In this document: piece by piece, positions 18,828 to 27,923 of the stretch | Layout: the number at the start of each line of letters is the position of its first letter | Position numbering within the stretch: the first letter of the stretch is position 1 | Assembly (NCBI RefSeq): GCF_900141865.1 | Contig: NZ_FQYW01000004.1 | Coordinates: forward strand, 62,001 to 126,000 | Direction of reading: 5' to 3' | Length of the DNA stretch: 64,000 nt | Source of the DNA: Anaerovibrio lipolyticus DSM 3074 | GTDB lineage: Bacteria; Bacillota; Negativicutes; Selenomonadales; Selenomonadaceae | Position numbers and translations under genes: made by a program | Notes under the pieces: model-generated | What the model was told of the DNA's origin: nothing | Databases searched by the model: none | The model's input: only the letters and a program-made list of their open reading frames with translations

Positions 18828-20138
18828 CTAAATACCTTGTTTAAATTCTTCCAGCGTCGTCAAGGCCCGCTCAGCGATGCGCTGTTTTTTGAGCTTCTTG
18901 TCACGGATTTTTTCCTTTATAGGGGACATGATGCCAAAGTTTACGTTCATTGGCTGGAAGTGCTTTGCAGGGGCAGTAGTGATGTAATGGCACAGGGAAC
19001 CATGGGCAGTTTCCTGTGGGAATACTACCGGCTCCAAGCCTTTACAAATACGGGCTGCATTTATGCCGGCCACTAACCCGGAGGACGCGGATTCCACATA
19101 GCCCTCAACACCTGTCATCTGCCCCGCAAAGAAAAGGTGGTCGTTATCCTTGAACTGCATGGTAGGCCGCATAGTTTCCGGGGAATTGATAAAGGTATTT
19201 CTGTGCATTACCCCATAGCGGACGAATTCTGCATTTTCAAGTCCCGGAATCATTCCAAATACGCGGCGCTGCTCCGGCCATTTCAGATGTGTCTGAAAGC
19301 CTACAATATTATAAAGTGTACCATCTGCATTGTCCTGACGAAGCTGTACCACTGCATAGGGCAGCTTGCCATCTGCAGGATTTTCCAACCCCACGGGCTT
19401 TAATGGTCCAAAAAGCAGGGTGTCTTCACCACGGGAGGCCATTTCCTCCACTGGCATACAGCCCTCAAAAAATTTTTCCTTTTCAAAATTATGGGTAGGT
19501 GCCTTCTCGGAATTAACCAGCTCTGTCCAGAACTTATGGTATTCTTCCTTATTCATGGAGCAATTAATATAAGCCGCCTCACCCTTGCCATAGCGGGAAG
19601 CCTTCCAGGCCTTGGTCATATCAATTGACTCCAGAGTAACTATTGGTGCAGCAGCATCATAGAAATAAAGATACTCCTGTCCCATAAGCTCCCCAATTTT
19701 TTCTGCCAGCTTGCCTTCTGTAAGAGGGCCACTTGCAACAATGGTAACTGCATTATCTTCATAGGGAATTTCTTCCAGCTCCCTATGAATGACGTTGATT
19801 AATGGATGATTGGTTACCTTTTCGGTAATGTAACGGCTGAAGCCCAAACGGTCCACAGCCAAAGCCCCACCTGCCGGAACCTTGGTGGCGTCAGCAGCCT
19901 CCATGATAATGGAGCCTAAACGACGCATTTCCTCCTTAAGAACACCTACAGCATTTTCCAGCCCAGCACCACGAAGGGAGTTGCTACAAACAAGCTCCGC
20001 AAACAGATCAGTCTTGTGTGCCGGTGTATTCTTTACCGGGCGCATCTCATATAAATCAACCTTTATACCTCTGCTGGCAGCCTGCCAGGCAGCTTCACTG
20101 CCTGCCATTCCAGCGCCAACTACGATTATTTTATCCAT
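18828..20138 (-). CDS. trmFO: tRNA (uracil-54-C5)-methyltransferase, folate/FAD-dependent TrmFO
   Basis: Makes ribothymidine at U54 of tRNA using methylenetetrahydrofolate and FADH2. The N-terminal FAD-binding motif ([15 protein letters not shown]) and the family signature [15 protein letters not shown] (around residues 51-65) are intact; the C-terminus has the second nucleotide-binding part ([17 protein letters not shown]). The length of 436 is normal. It overlaps the topA stop by eight bases, showing one transcript with topA. Confidence 0.97.
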   Translation of the reverse strand: MDKIIVVGAGMAGSEAAWQAASRGIKVDLYEMRPVKNTPAHKTDLFAELVCSNSLRGAGLENAVGVLKEEMRRLGSIIMEAADATKVPAGGALAVDRLGFSRYITEKVTNHPLINVIHRELEEIPYEDNAVTIVASGPLTEGKLAEKIGELMGQEYLYFYDAAAPIVTLESIDMTKAWKASRYGKGEAAYINCSMNKEEYHKFWTELVNSEKAPTHNFEKEKFFEGCMPVEEMASRGEDTLLFGPLKPVGLENPADGKLPYAVVQLRQDNADGTLYNIVGFQTHLKWPEQRRVFGMIPGLENAEFVRYGVMHRNTFINSPETMRPTMQFKDNDHLFFAGQMTGVEGYVESASSGLVAGINAARICKGLEPVVFPQETAHGSLCHYITTAPAKHFQPMNVNFGIMSPIKEKIRDKKLKKQRIAERALTTLEEFKQGI

Positions 20139-22431
20139 TCTGTTCCTCTTTTGACTTTTGGGCCTCCTCTGCCTTTTGGGCTTTCTTGGCCTGCTTTAAA
20201 AGCTCCTTGTTTATCGGATGGTCAATTCTGGTCTTGCAGTCTGCATTATAGCAATATACCAATCCACGACCATTTCTGTAATAATGCTTCAGCTGCAGTG
20301 AACCGCACTCAGGACATGGCTCTGGAATTGGTGCATCCCAGCTTACAAAATCACACTCCGGATATTTGTTGCAGCCATAGAAGCCCTTACCACGACGGGA
20401 TTTACGCTCCACGATATGGCCGTCACATTTAGGGCACTTTACGCCGGTGTCCTTCAAAATTGCCTTGGTATTACGGCATTCAGGGAATCCAGGACAAGCA
20501 AGGAACTTGCCAAAACGCCCCTGCTTAACCACCATCATGCGGCCACAAATATCACATGGCACATCAGAAACCTCCACTGGAAGCTCTACATGGCCAATGG
20601 CCTCGTCAGCCTTCTCCAGGGTCTCTGCAAATGGCCCATAAAATTCGCGAAGGAGATCTGTCTTGTCCATCTTGCCTACGGCAACGCTGTCCAGCTTGCC
20701 CTCCAAATCAGCGGTGAATTTGGCATCTACAATATCCTTAAAATATTCCTTCAGCATATCCACCACAATATCTCCCAGCTCAGTTGGCTGGAAGGATTTG
20801 CTTATACGCTGTACATAACCACGTGCCAATATGGTTTCGATAATTGGAGCATAAGTGCTTGGTCGGCCAATCCCCATTTCCTCCAAGGTCTTAACCAGAG
20901 AGGCATCGTTATAGCGAGGTGGTGGCTCAGTAAAGTGCTGAACAGGATTAACCTTAAAGAGGTTAATCTCATCACCTATAGTCATATCTGGCAGAATTAC
21001 ATCCTTGTCATTGGTATCTGCCATGGTATAAACGGCTGTAAAGCCGGCAAATTTCATCTTGGAGCCAGTGGACTTCAGAGTAAATTCTTCCTTAACATCC
21101 TTGGCCTTACCGTCATTTTTAATGGTAACAGTAAGTCTGTCAAATACAGCCGGTACCATCTGGCTGGCCACAAAGCGCTGCCAAATGAGCTGATACAGCT
21201 TAAACTGGTCCTTGCTGAGATATTTTTCAATCTGCTGTGGTACCATCATGGCACTGGTAGGGCGAATGGCCTCATGGGCATCCTGGGCCTTCTTCCCAAC
21301 GGAGTAAACATTGGCTTTGGCGGGATAATACTTTTCGCCGAAGTTTTCAAGTATATATTCCTTGGCCTCCTGCTGTGCCTGCTCTGAAATACGCACGGAA
21401 TCAGTACGCATATATGTGATAAGACCTACAGGGCCCTTGCGTCCTAAATCAATACCTTCGTAAAGCTGCTGTGCCACCATCATGGTGCGCTTGGATGTAA
21501 AGCCCAGCTTTCTGGCAGCATCCTGCTGTAGACTGGATGTCGTAAAAGGTGGTGCCGCCTTGCGGGAGGTCTGACGTTCCTTGATGTCGCTTACCTTCCA
21601 TTTGCAGGCTTCCATTTTCTCCTGAATAGCTCTGGCCTGGTCCCCTTTGCTAATTTCCAGCTTTTTACCGTTAACCTGGGAAAGCTCCGCCTCAAACTGA
21701 GGAGAAGTCCCCTTTTTCAGCTTGGTGCCAATTGTCCAATACTCTACAGACACGAAGTCCTTTATTTCCTTTTCACGGTCGCAAATAAGCTTTACAGTAA
21801 CTGACTGTACACGACCGGCACTAAGGCCCTTTCTGACCTTACGCCAAAGAAGTGGGCTCAGCTTGTAACCCACTATACGATCCAGCATGCGGCGGGCCTG
21901 CTGGGCATCCACCATATCCAAATTGATGGAATGGGGGTCCTTGACAGCTGCCTGAATAGCTGGCTTGGTTATTTCATTAAATACAATACGACAGTCAGAA
22001 TTACTGTCGATGTCAAAGATATGTGCCAAATGCCAGGCAATGGCCTCGCCCTCACGGTCCGGGTCGCTTGCCAGATATATTTTATCAGCCTTCTTGGCTT
22101 CTTTTTTCAATTCCTTTATCAGATCACCTTTGCCACGGATGTTAATATACTTTGGCTCAAAGTTATTGTCCACATCTATAGCAAACTGACTCTTTGGCAG
22201 GTCCCGGAGATGCCCCATGGAGGCCTTAACCACATAGCCTTTGCCAAGGTAACGCTCAATGGTCTTGGCCTTGGTAGGAGACTCCACCAATACCAGAGTG
22301 TTCTTGGTGTCCTTGGTTTTCTTGGACTTGGCAGTGGTCTTTTTGGCAGTTTTCTTGGTGGTCTTTTTGGCAGCAGTTTTTTTGGCTACTGTTTTCTTTT
22401 TCTTTACGTCTTCATTTTGCGTTGCAGTCAC
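20131..22431 (-). CDS. topA: DNA topoisomerase I (TopA) with basic N-terminal tail
   Basis: Type IA topoisomerase that relaxes negative supercoils. The Toprim domain starts at [18 protein letters not shown] (about 47), with the acidic [13 protein letters not shown] motif; the active-site tyrosine is in [14 protein letters not shown]. Three C-terminal zinc ribbons are seen (CDICG...CPGFPEC, CPKC...CNKYPEC, CPECG...CYNADC). The unusual part is the first 45 residues: repeated Lys, Thr and Ala, like a histone H1 tail. The start is GTG with AAAGGGGG upstream, so the tail is translated. A similar tail is on RpoD here. Confidence 0.97.
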   Translation of the reverse strand: MTATQNEDVKKKKTVAKKTAAKKTTKKTAKKTTAKSKKTKDTKNTLVLVESPTKAKTIERYLGKGYVVKASMGHLRDLPKSQFAIDVDNNFEPKYINIRGKGDLIKELKKEAKKADKIYLASDPDREGEAIAWHLAHIFDIDSNSDCRIVFNEITKPAIQAAVKDPHSINLDMVDAQQARRMLDRIVGYKLSPLLWRKVRKGLSAGRVQSVTVKLICDREKEIKDFVSVEYWTIGTKLKKGTSPQFEAELSQVNGKKLEISKGDQARAIQEKMEACKWKVSDIKERQTSRKAAPPFTTSSLQQDAARKLGFTSKRTMMVAQQLYEGIDLGRKGPVGLITYMRTDSVRISEQAQQEAKEYILENFGEKYYPAKANVYSVGKKAQDAHEAIRPTSAMMVPQQIEKYLSKDQFKLYQLIWQRFVASQMVPAVFDRLTVTIKNDGKAKDVKEEFTLKSTGSKMKFAGFTAVYTMADTNDKDVILPDMTIGDEINLFKVNPVQHFTEPPPRYNDASLVKTLEEMGIGRPSTYAPIIETILARGYVQRISKSFQPTELGDIVVDMLKEYFKDIVDAKFTADLEGKLDSVAVGKMDKTDLLREFYGPFAETLEKADEAIGHVELPVEVSDVPCDICGRMMVVKQGRFGKFLACPGFPECRNTKAILKDTGVKCPKCDGHIVERKSRRGKGFYGCNKYPECDFVSWDAPIPEPCPECGSLQLKHYYRNGRGLVYCYNADCKTRIDHPINKELLKQAKKAQKAEEAQKSKEEQNG

Positions 22432-22444
22432 AAAATGTCCCCCT

Positions 22445-23548
22445 TTATTTACTTACATACAAATGAGCCTCATTACTCTTTATTATCCCCCGTATTTCCA
22501 ACTGGAGCAGCAAAAAGGCTACGCTGGCAGGGTCGCCGCCATGCAAATTGTATATGATCTCATCAACTGATAATGGTCTGTCAGGAGTAAGAAGGCTGTA
22601 AATACGCCTTTCTTCCTCTGATAATGCAAATTTCTTTTCCATATTATCATTTTTTGCTGATAAAGTCTTGTTTTTTATAAAATCACCGTACTCTGATATT
22701 ATATCGCCAATGTCAAGTACCAGCTTGGCGCCCTGCTGAATCAGCTTATTGCAGCCAATACTTCCTTGGGTAAAGATACCACCAGGAATGGCAAATACAT
22801 CACGATTTTCCTTAAGGGCATAGTCCGCAGTGATAAGAGCACCGCTTCTTTGGGCCGCCTCCACAACAAGGGTGCCACTACACATGCCGGCAATAATTCG
22901 GTTACGGGCTGGAAAGGTATACTTGGTGGGCTGGGTACCTGGTAAGTATTCAGAAATAACCGCCCCCCTCTCAGTTATTTCTTCCAATAATTTTATATTG
23001 GAACGTGGATAGGCCACATCCACTCCACAACCCAGAATGGCTTCCGTTATACCCCCAACAGATAATGCCCCTTTATGGCTTTCAGTATCCACCCCATAGG
23101 CCGCACCACTGACAATGGTTATTCCCAAGGAAGCAAGACCGGAGGAAAATCTTTCAGACACCGCTCTGCCATATGGGCTTATTTTTCGTGAGCCCACCAT
23201 GGCAATGCTGGGCTGAGTATTATCTAAGTGACCTCTGTAAAATAAAATGTGGGGTGGTTCGAAGGTTTCCTTCAATAAAGTAGGGTACTCCTCATCCTCC
23301 TGTGATACCAGCTTAATGTGCTGCTTATGGCATATATCCGGCAGTGTTTCCGGATAGGAGGAATTGTCCCGACGAAATTGCAGGAAGCTCTCCAGTTTAT
23401 TTTCTGTTAAGAGGTTGGTATGGGCCAGCTCCTTTTCTGATGCCTGCCAGATAGCTGCACCAGATTTAAAATTATCCAAAAGTTTGGCTAATATAGTACT
23501 AGTCATTCCTGGGATATTCTGTAAAACTGATAAATAATATTTTTCCAT
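22445..23548 (-). CDS. dprA: DNA-processing protein DprA/Smf
   Basis: Single-stranded-DNA-binding loader of RecA in natural transformation and recombination. Rossmann-like DprA core motifs are visible: VGSRKISPYGR, VSGAAYGVDTESHKGAL and GGIFTQGSIGCNKLIQQGA; a C-terminal winged-helix part follows (about 300-365), and an N-terminal helix-hairpin-helix-like region precedes. A GTG four codons upstream is possible, but GGAGAG lies just before the ATG at 23548. It heads the topA-trmFO transcript. Confidence 0.95.
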   Translation of the reverse strand: MEKYYLSVLQNIPGMTSTILAKLLDNFKSGAAIWQASEKELAHTNLLTENKLESFLQFRRDNSSYPETLPDICHKQHIKLVSQEDEEYPTLLKETFEPPHILFYRGHLDNTQPSIAMVGSRKISPYGRAVSERFSSGLASLGITIVSGAAYGVDTESHKGALSVGGITEAILGCGVDVAYPRSNIKLLEEITERGAVISEYLPGTQPTKYTFPARNRIIAGMCSGTLVVEAAQRSGALITADYALKENRDVFAIPGGIFTQGSIGCNKLIQQGAKLVLDIGDIISEYGDFIKNKTLSAKNDNMEKKFALSEEERRIYSLLTPDRPLSVDEIIYNLHGGDPASVAFLLLQLEIRGIIKSNEAHLYVSK

Positions 23549-23625
23549 GGTTCTCTCCACTTATTTTTTTCTGAATTATATCTATATTGTATAAAATAAT
23601 TAATAGATTGTGAAGTGTTTAGTTG

Positions 23626-23734
23626 TTATATAAAGTGGAACTAATGATTTGAACAATTAGGTTCGGTGCGTTAATAAACTTTTTGTTGCTCAACCTTAGT
23701 ATTAGTGGAAAAAATCATAGTTCCACTTATATAA
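23626..23734 (+). repeat. Palindromic interspersed repeat, copy B (short form)
   Basis: A 109-bp element with arms TTATATAAAGTGGAACTA / TAGTTCCACTTATATAA (one bulge), the pairing continuing into TGATTT/AAATCA. The interior (TTGAACAATTAGG, CGGTGCGTTAA, CTTTTTGTTGCT, CCTTAGTATTAGTGGAAAAAA) equals the left half of copy C read on the other strand and of copy D. The right half of the core is missing, and the arms differ from every other copy. Confidence 0.8.
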
Positions 23735-23763
23735 AAAAGACAGACTACAATAATTGCAGTCTG
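23732..23763 (-). terminator. Terminator downstream of pncB and the 25-codon ORF
   Basis: On the minus strand CAGACTGCAA pairs with TTGTAGTCTG around a short loop (arms 23741-23750 and 23753-23762) and is followed by TCTTTTTTATA. Its T-run overlaps the right arm of repeat copy B. Confidence 0.8.
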
Positions 23764-23777
23764 CCGAAAAATATTAT

Positions 23778-23855
23778 TTAATTTGTAAACAGCTTATCCC
23801 AATATGCGTAGAGAATCATCAGGAACACCAATATTAAGATGATTACATCACCCAT
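23778..23855 (-). CDS. Possible 25-residue single-span membrane peptide
   Basis: Short frame directly after pncB: its ATG at 23855 lies just past the pncB stop, with GAGGATGTGG as a possible ribosome site at the pncB end, and its stop lies before the transcript terminator. The peptide reads MGDVIILILVFLMILYAYWD then KLFTN: one strongly hydrophobic helix with an acidic start and a lysine near the end, like known small membrane proteins. I do not recognise a family. Its place inside the transcript supports it; its size means it could be chance. Confidence 0.45.
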   Translation of the reverse strand: MGDVIILILVFLMILYAYWDKLFTN

Positions 23856-23857
23856 AA

Positions 23858-24913
23858 TTAATCCACATCCTCAAGTCTTGGGTTATCACTATATGCCCGG
23901 CCTGCCTTTGCACATGGCTTGCCGTTAACCAAAACGATATCAGCGGTGAAGTCCGCATTAGTGGCAAAAATATTGCTGCCCACAGCATATACATCTACAG
24001 GAACATTATTAGTCTCAAAGAGACGAATACGCTCAGGATTGAAGCCACCAGAAACCATGATTTTCACATGATTGAAGCCCTCAGCATCCAGTGCTTCACG
24101 AACATTTCTTACCAGCTGCTCGTTTACGCCGGTTGGCTTGAAATGGCCCATCTGACCGATAAGAGACTTGTCCACCATCTTGTCAGAGGTATCAAGGCGC
24201 ACACCATAGAGCTTGTCACCCAGGGCACGAGCCACCTTCAGGCTGGTGCCTACACAGTCATTGTTGAAATCCACCAGGGCCACACGACCGATTTTAGGAT
24301 CGATGTATTTATCAAACATCTCAGTAGCCTTAAGGGTATCTCCTTCACAGGCTGCAATAAGAGCATGAGGAATGGTGCCTGCTGCTTCAATTCCCCAACT
24401 AATGGCGTTAGCAGGTGTGGAAACATTAGTCATGCCACCGATCTTAGCTGCATAGCCGTCCCCCTTTTGAACTGCATAATGGTCAAAACGGGATGGGAAG
24501 AACAATACAGGCTTGCCGTTGGCTGCCTCCACTGCCTTGGCACAGTTGGTTGCCACCTTGGTCTGGCGGGCAATAATACCAAGATATACAGTCTCCAAAT
24601 GGCTGAAATCAGCCAAATCTCCTTCAATAGTCATAACGGTCTCCCATGGCTCGATTTTATCGCCATCATGGAGAGCGCGAAGCTTGATTTTTTCCGGATG
24701 ATAGGCACAACGCTTAATAAGGGCAATGGCCTCATCTATACCGCAGAGGGTGGCATAATCACGCTGGAAAATCTGCATGGTTACAGTTGGATGATAGTCA
24801 GCATGATTGAGAATCTCCTGAGTACGGAGAAAATATATGTCACTATACAGTCCGCTCTTAATCTCGTCTACCGGAAAGTCAAAGCTTTCTGGATTAAGCC
24901 GCTTCTTTGTCAT
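23858..24913 (-). CDS. pncB: Nicotinate phosphoribosyltransferase
   Basis: Salvages nicotinate to nicotinate mononucleotide for NAD synthesis, using PRPP. At 351 residues it is of the shorter bacterial type. Family signs are SGLYSDIYFLRTQEIL at the N-terminus, FFPSRFDHYAVQKGDG in the middle, the VALVDFNNDCVGTSLKVA and YGVRLDTSDK segments, and KIMVSGGFNPERI with FAVGSNI-like AVGSNIFATNADF near the end. It is divergent from the plus-strand folate genes; the 95-base gap must hold both promoters. Quinolinate phosphoribosyltransferase is related but the layout fits PncB better. Confidence 0.9.
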   Translation of the reverse strand: MTKKRLNPESFDFPVDEIKSGLYSDIYFLRTQEILNHADYHPTVTMQIFQRDYATLCGIDEAIALIKRCAYHPEKIKLRALHDGDKIEPWETVMTIEGDLADFSHLETVYLGIIARQTKVATNCAKAVEAANGKPVLFFPSRFDHYAVQKGDGYAAKIGGMTNVSTPANAISWGIEAAGTIPHALIAACEGDTLKATEMFDKYIDPKIGRVALVDFNNDCVGTSLKVARALGDKLYGVRLDTSDKMVDKSLIGQMGHFKPTGVNEQLVRNVREALDAEGFNHVKIMVSGGFNPERIRLFETNNVPVDVYAVGSNIFATNADFTADIVLVNGKPCAKAGRAYSDNPRLEDVD

Positions 24914-25008
24914 AAAATATGCCTCCTAAGTTCCCTATGTTATCTAATACTTTATTATGATACAATGAAAAGGTTAATAAACGCAAATAAAAATAAGGAG
25001 ATTTTCCC

Positions 25009-25362
25009 ATGGAAAGCCATATTATAACTTTATCCCCCTTATCCTCCAATGATATTGAAAAGGAACTGCAAAGCATCCAGGCTTCTGCACGAGGTATAGA
25101 AATAATGAAGGAAAAGCTGATTTTCCGTTGCTTCAGAATAACTGATGTGGATACCAGAGCAGCCAACATTTTAAAGCAGACCATGCTTAGTCAGGGGGCC
25201 GAGGCAGCCGTTTCCGCAGGTACGGTAAATTTAAGTGCCAGCCACACGGATGTAATTATCGGCGCCACCCTGCACCAGCTCAGAAATGCTGTAGCTCGTC
25301 TCAAGGAGCAGCCCTGGGGATTAAAGGACATTGCCCATCAAATTGAAAAAGAGTATTTGTAA
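25009..25362 (+). CDS. Stand-alone N-terminal domain of Firmicute dihydropteroate synthase
   Basis: A complete 117-residue protein with AAGGAG before its ATG. Its pattern (a GIEIM segment, then TRAANILKQTMLSQGAEAAV, TDVIIGATLHQL and QPWGLKDIA) matches, from my knowledge of the family, the roughly 110-residue N-terminal extension found on FolP proteins of Moorella- and Negativicute-type Firmicutes. The catalytic TIM barrel with its NVTPDSFSDGG-type motif is absent, and the next gene, folB, follows after 96 bases, so this is not a frameshifted folP. A role in folate synthesis is inferred from the domain and the neighbour only. Confidence 0.7.
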   Translation: MESHIITLSPLSSNDIEKELQSIQASARGIEIMKEKLIFRCFRITDVDTRAANILKQTMLSQGAEAAVSAGTVNLSASHTDVIIGATLHQLRNAVARLKEQPWGLKDIAHQIEKEYL

Positions 25363-25458
25363 TATTATATCTTTATTTATATCCTTTTAGGCAGGAATTA
25401 AAATTCCTTTGGCGAATAAGTACCTATACGACAAAATATTCCAAAGGAGTTGATTTAT

Positions 25459-25821
25459 GTGGCAAAAATCAGAATAAACAATATGATGTTTTATGGATTC
25501 CACGGTCAGTACGAGTATGAGCGTGAGCAGGGCCAGAAATTTTACTTTGATGTGGAAGTAACCACCAAGAACGACAAGGTTGTGGATAGTGATGATATGG
25601 CAGACACCATTAACTCCAGTGCCATTTATTCCATAGTAAAGGAAGCAGTAGAAAACAAGAAGTTCCATGTGCTGCAGGCTCTGGGGGGACATATTGGCGA
25701 CAAGCTGATTGCTCACAGTGACGTGGTGGCTGAAGTTAAGGTTACCATCCGCAAGCAGTATGTGCCTATCTCTGGTGCCTTGGACTGCGTAGAAATCGAA
25801 GTCATCCGCAAGGCACAATGA
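25459..25821 (+). CDS. folB: Dihydroneopterin aldolase FolB
   Basis: Converts dihydroneopterin to 6-hydroxymethyl-dihydropterin and glycolaldehyde in folate synthesis. Family features are the MMFYGFHGQYEYEREQGQKF start and the catalytic lysine segment near the C-terminus (VKVTIRKQYVPISGALD). The frame is open from a TTG at 25450, but AAAGGAG ends at 25449, so the GTG at 25459 (MAKIRINN) has the right spacing; an ATG at 25457 is out of frame. The length of 121 is normal. It ends in a strong terminator. Confidence 0.95.
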   Translation: MAKIRINNMMFYGFHGQYEYEREQGQKFYFDVEVTTKNDKVVDSDDMADTINSSAIYSIVKEAVENKKFHVLQALGGHIGDKLIAHSDVVAEVKVTIRKQYVPISGALDCVEIEVIRKAQ

Positions 25822-25837
25822 TTTAATAATTTTGTAT

Positions 25838-25873
25838 ATGCAAAGGACCTGTACCGTGGTGCAGGTTCTTTTT
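25838..25873 (+). terminator. Terminator after folB
   Basis: AGGACCTGTACC and GGTGCAGGTTCT form a hairpin with a tight loop, followed by TTTTTATT on the plus strand, 17 bases past the folB stop. Confidence 0.88.
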
Positions 25874-25933
25874 ATTGCGATAATTGAGTCTTTTAAGCGT
25901 CTTATTTTTTTAACGAGGAAAATGGAATTAAGA

Positions 25934-25966
25934 CAAAAAAAGACGGAGCACTAAGCTCCGCCAAAT
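25934..25966 (-). terminator. Terminator after the NlpC/P60 gene
   Basis: On the minus strand GGCGGAGC / GCTCCGTC form a short GC-rich hairpin followed by TTTTTTTGTC, eight bases past the stop codon of the NlpC/P60 gene. Confidence 0.88.
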
Positions 25967-25973
25967 AGAAGTT

Positions 25974-26636
25974 TTAAATTACTCTGCGTGCGCCGATGTA
26001 GCATGAACCCCAGTAACCACTGTACAGGGAATCTACAGCAACACCACGGCTGGAAGATGCATTGATGAAGGAACCATCGCCGAGATAGATACCAACATGG
26101 GATGCACCATAATCGTAAGTGGAGAAGAATACCAAATCGCCTGGGATTAACTCACCACGGGATACTGGCATACCGACCTCATACTGTGCATCTGCAGTGC
26201 GTGGAAGGTAAATTCCGGCATTTGCAAATACATAGCGTACATAACCAGAACAATCGAAACCACTTGGGGAAGTACCACCGAATACATAAGGTACACCAAT
26301 GTAGTTCATTGAATTGGCAATGATACGGCGGGAAATGGAGTTAAAGCTACGGCTTACCTGTGGCATCTCTCTACCCATCAAAGCAGAATAAGTAGAAGGG
26401 CCAACAAGACCATCAGCGTCAAGCCCCTGGTTTCTCTGGAACATCTTAACTGCTTCTACAGTAGCTGGTCCAAAGTCACCGTCAGCGGCAACATCATATC
26501 CAAGGTTAGCTAACTGACCCTGGATCTCTGCCACCTCACTTCCCTGATCTCCCATACGAAATGCTGTCGCATTGCACACGGAAAAAACGCACACAAACAT
26601 CATGGATAGCGCGAAAATACGCATAAACTTACCCAA
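25974..26636 (-). CDS. Secreted NlpC/P60 peptidoglycan endopeptidase with peptidoglycan-binding domain
   Basis: Cell-wall hydrolase cutting peptide stems. An N-terminal signal peptide (about 1-24, hydrophobic, ending CNATA) is followed by a PG_binding_1 domain (about 28-88) and an NlpC/P60 domain (about 102-220) with catalytic Cys in GFDCSGYVRYVF and His in ASHVGIYLGDGSFI. GAGAGGAG sits before a TTG at 26636; the ATG four codons later is too far from it. The gene is preceded by a c-di-AMP riboswitch, the usual control of wall hydrolases in Firmicutes. Confidence 0.93.
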   Translation of the reverse strand: MGKFMRIFALSMMFVCVFSVCNATAFRMGDQGSEVAEIQGQLANLGYDVAADGDFGPATVEAVKMFQRNQGLDADGLVGPSTYSALMGREMPQVSRSFNSISRRIIANSMNYIGVPYVFGGTSPSGFDCSGYVRYVFANAGIYLPRTADAQYEVGMPVSRGELIPGDLVFFSTYDYGASHVGIYLGDGSFINASSSRGVAVDSLYSGYWGSCYIGARRVI

Positions 26637-26649
26637 AAAGACACTCCTC

Positions 26650-26800
26650 TCTCTATGCGCCTACGAGGTTAGCTGTCGGGTTAGGGTTGAGAAAGACTAC
26701 CCTTTAAGATCCACTTGTGCAGCATCCGTGCTGCAACAGCTGATTTTCATTCACCCCAAAAATTTGGTTCCCCCGCTCCATGGGCTGGATTAGGCTTTTT
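26650..26800 (-). promoter_or_regulatory. c-di-AMP riboswitch (ydaO-yuaA type)
   Basis: Minus-strand leader of the NlpC/P60 gene with the conserved blocks of the ydaO element in order: GCCTAATCCAGCCCATGGAG, CGGGGGAACCA, TTGGGGTGAAT, GGGTAGTCTTTC, and the closing AACCCGACAGCTAACCTCG with TAGGC, which pairs with the first GCCTA. It ends about 15 bases before the start codon. In characterised cases c-di-AMP binding turns expression off. Confidence 0.93.
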
Positions 26801-26841
26801 ATAGATATATATGCCCATTATATTAGATTGTAAAAATGCTA

Positions 26842-27194
26842 TGAGTGATCAATAAGCCGAGTTCTGTTCCGCCGAAGCGGTGACAATCATTTATCTGGAC
26901 TGCCAGTTGCCTGACAGCTCTAGCGACACACCCGGAAGGTCAGCGGGCCGCCTCATACCCTTCCCTATTCGGTCTTGCTCCATGTGGGGTTTATCAAGCC
27001 AGCCAGTCACCTGACTGCTGGTGCGCTCTTACCGCACCTTTCCACCCTTACCTGGCGAACCAGGCGGTTTCCTTTTCTATGACACTTTCCCTAAGGTCAC
27101 CCTCGCTGGACGTTATCCAGCACACTGCCCTGTGGAGCCCGGACTTTCCTCAAACGAAGTAAATCGTCAGCGATTGTCTTTCACGCTCATAACA
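26842..27194 (-). ncRNA. rnpB: RNase P RNA (bacterial type)
   Basis: The catalytic RNA that trims tRNA 5' ends. Conserved landmarks on the minus strand are GAGGAAAGTCCGGGCTCC near the 5' end, AGGGTGGAAAGGTGCGGTAAG in the middle, GACCGAATAGGGA, and ACAGAACTCGGCTTA near the 3' end; TATGAG..TGA and TCA.TCATA can pair as helix P1. It has a consensus promoter directly upstream. Ends are approximate by several bases. Confidence 0.95.
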
Positions 27195-27199
27195 CGATA

Positions 27200-27228
27200 A
27201 TTATATCATTCTGAAAAAAAGGTGTCAA
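27200..27228 (-). promoter_or_regulatory. Consensus sigma-A promoter of rnpB
   Basis: Minus strand: TTGACA (27223-27228), a 17-base spacer, and TATAAT (27200-27205), with TGA before the -10 as an extended element. The predicted start lies a few bases downstream, at the 5' end of the RNase P RNA. Confidence 0.9.
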
Positions 27229-27270
27229 ACCACATAGGACAAAATTGGTCATATAATGGTTACGTTTTGA

Positions 27271-27921
27271 TTATCTTTTGATATTATTGACCAACTCATG
27301 TATTTTTTGTTCGATATTATCAGACTGCGTTATATCGGTAACTACAGCCATATTTTTAGCTCCATGTTCCCATACATGAAAAATATTTTGAGTTTTTATG
27401 CCACCAATTGCTACAAATGGCACAAGAGAATTTTGAGCTGCATACTCAACGTAGGAAAAGCCCACGGGCTCAGCAGTGGCCTTGGTTTGAGTAGCAAAGA
27501 CAGGACCGACTCCCACATAATCTATCATATCTTTTAAGCGGTTTGCTGCCTCTAATTGGTCCGGGTTATGGGTCGAAAGTCCGATAACCATGTCTTTCCC
27601 CACGATTCGTCTGACAACTTCCACAGGCAAATCATCCTGCCCCACATGAATTCCGTCAGCTTCCACAGCAAGGGCCAAATCCACAAAATCATCAATAATA
27701 AATGCCGCCCCATATTCACGGGTGAGCCTTCGAAGCTCCACACATTCCCTGTAACGGGCCAGACCACTCTTTTCCTTTTCACGATACTGTACAAAGCGGA
27801 TTCCAGCTTCCAGCATAGCCTTTACCACTTCATAGTTGCTTCGCCCCAATGATGCTTTTTCTGCTGTAATTCCGTAAATAGGGAAGCTCTTAAATAGCTC
27901 CATGGTTTCCTGTCTTTTCAT
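27271..27921 (-). CDS. thiE: Thiamine-phosphate synthase ThiE
   Basis: Joins hydroxymethylpyrimidine pyrophosphate and thiazole phosphate to thiamine phosphate. The TIM-barrel motifs are clear: FVQYREKEKSG, IIDDFVDLALAVEADGIHVG, QDDLP, IGLSTHNPDQ, and YVGVGPVFATQTK with the phosphate-binding FVAIGGIK after it. The length of 216 is normal. It is the last gene of a trmK-nif3-thiE cluster, starting two bases after the nif3 stop. No TPP riboswitch is seen, which fits its place inside an unrelated operon. Confidence 0.95.
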   Translation of the reverse strand: MKRQETMELFKSFPIYGITAEKASLGRSNYEVVKAMLEAGIRFVQYREKEKSGLARYRECVELRRLTREYGAAFIIDDFVDLALAVEADGIHVGQDDLPVEVVRRIVGKDMVIGLSTHNPDQLEAANRLKDMIDYVGVGPVFATQTKATAEPVGFSYVEYAAQNSLVPFVAIGGIKTQNIFHVWEHGAKNMAVVTDITQSDNIEQKIHELVNNIKR

Positions 27922-27923
27922 AA

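Noticed and set aside
20416-21387. 323-codon plus-strand frame
   Set aside because: Antisense to topA, with no ribosome site or family pattern.
25387-25818. 143-codon minus-strand frame
   Set aside because: Antisense to folB, which has clear family motifs and a ribosome site.
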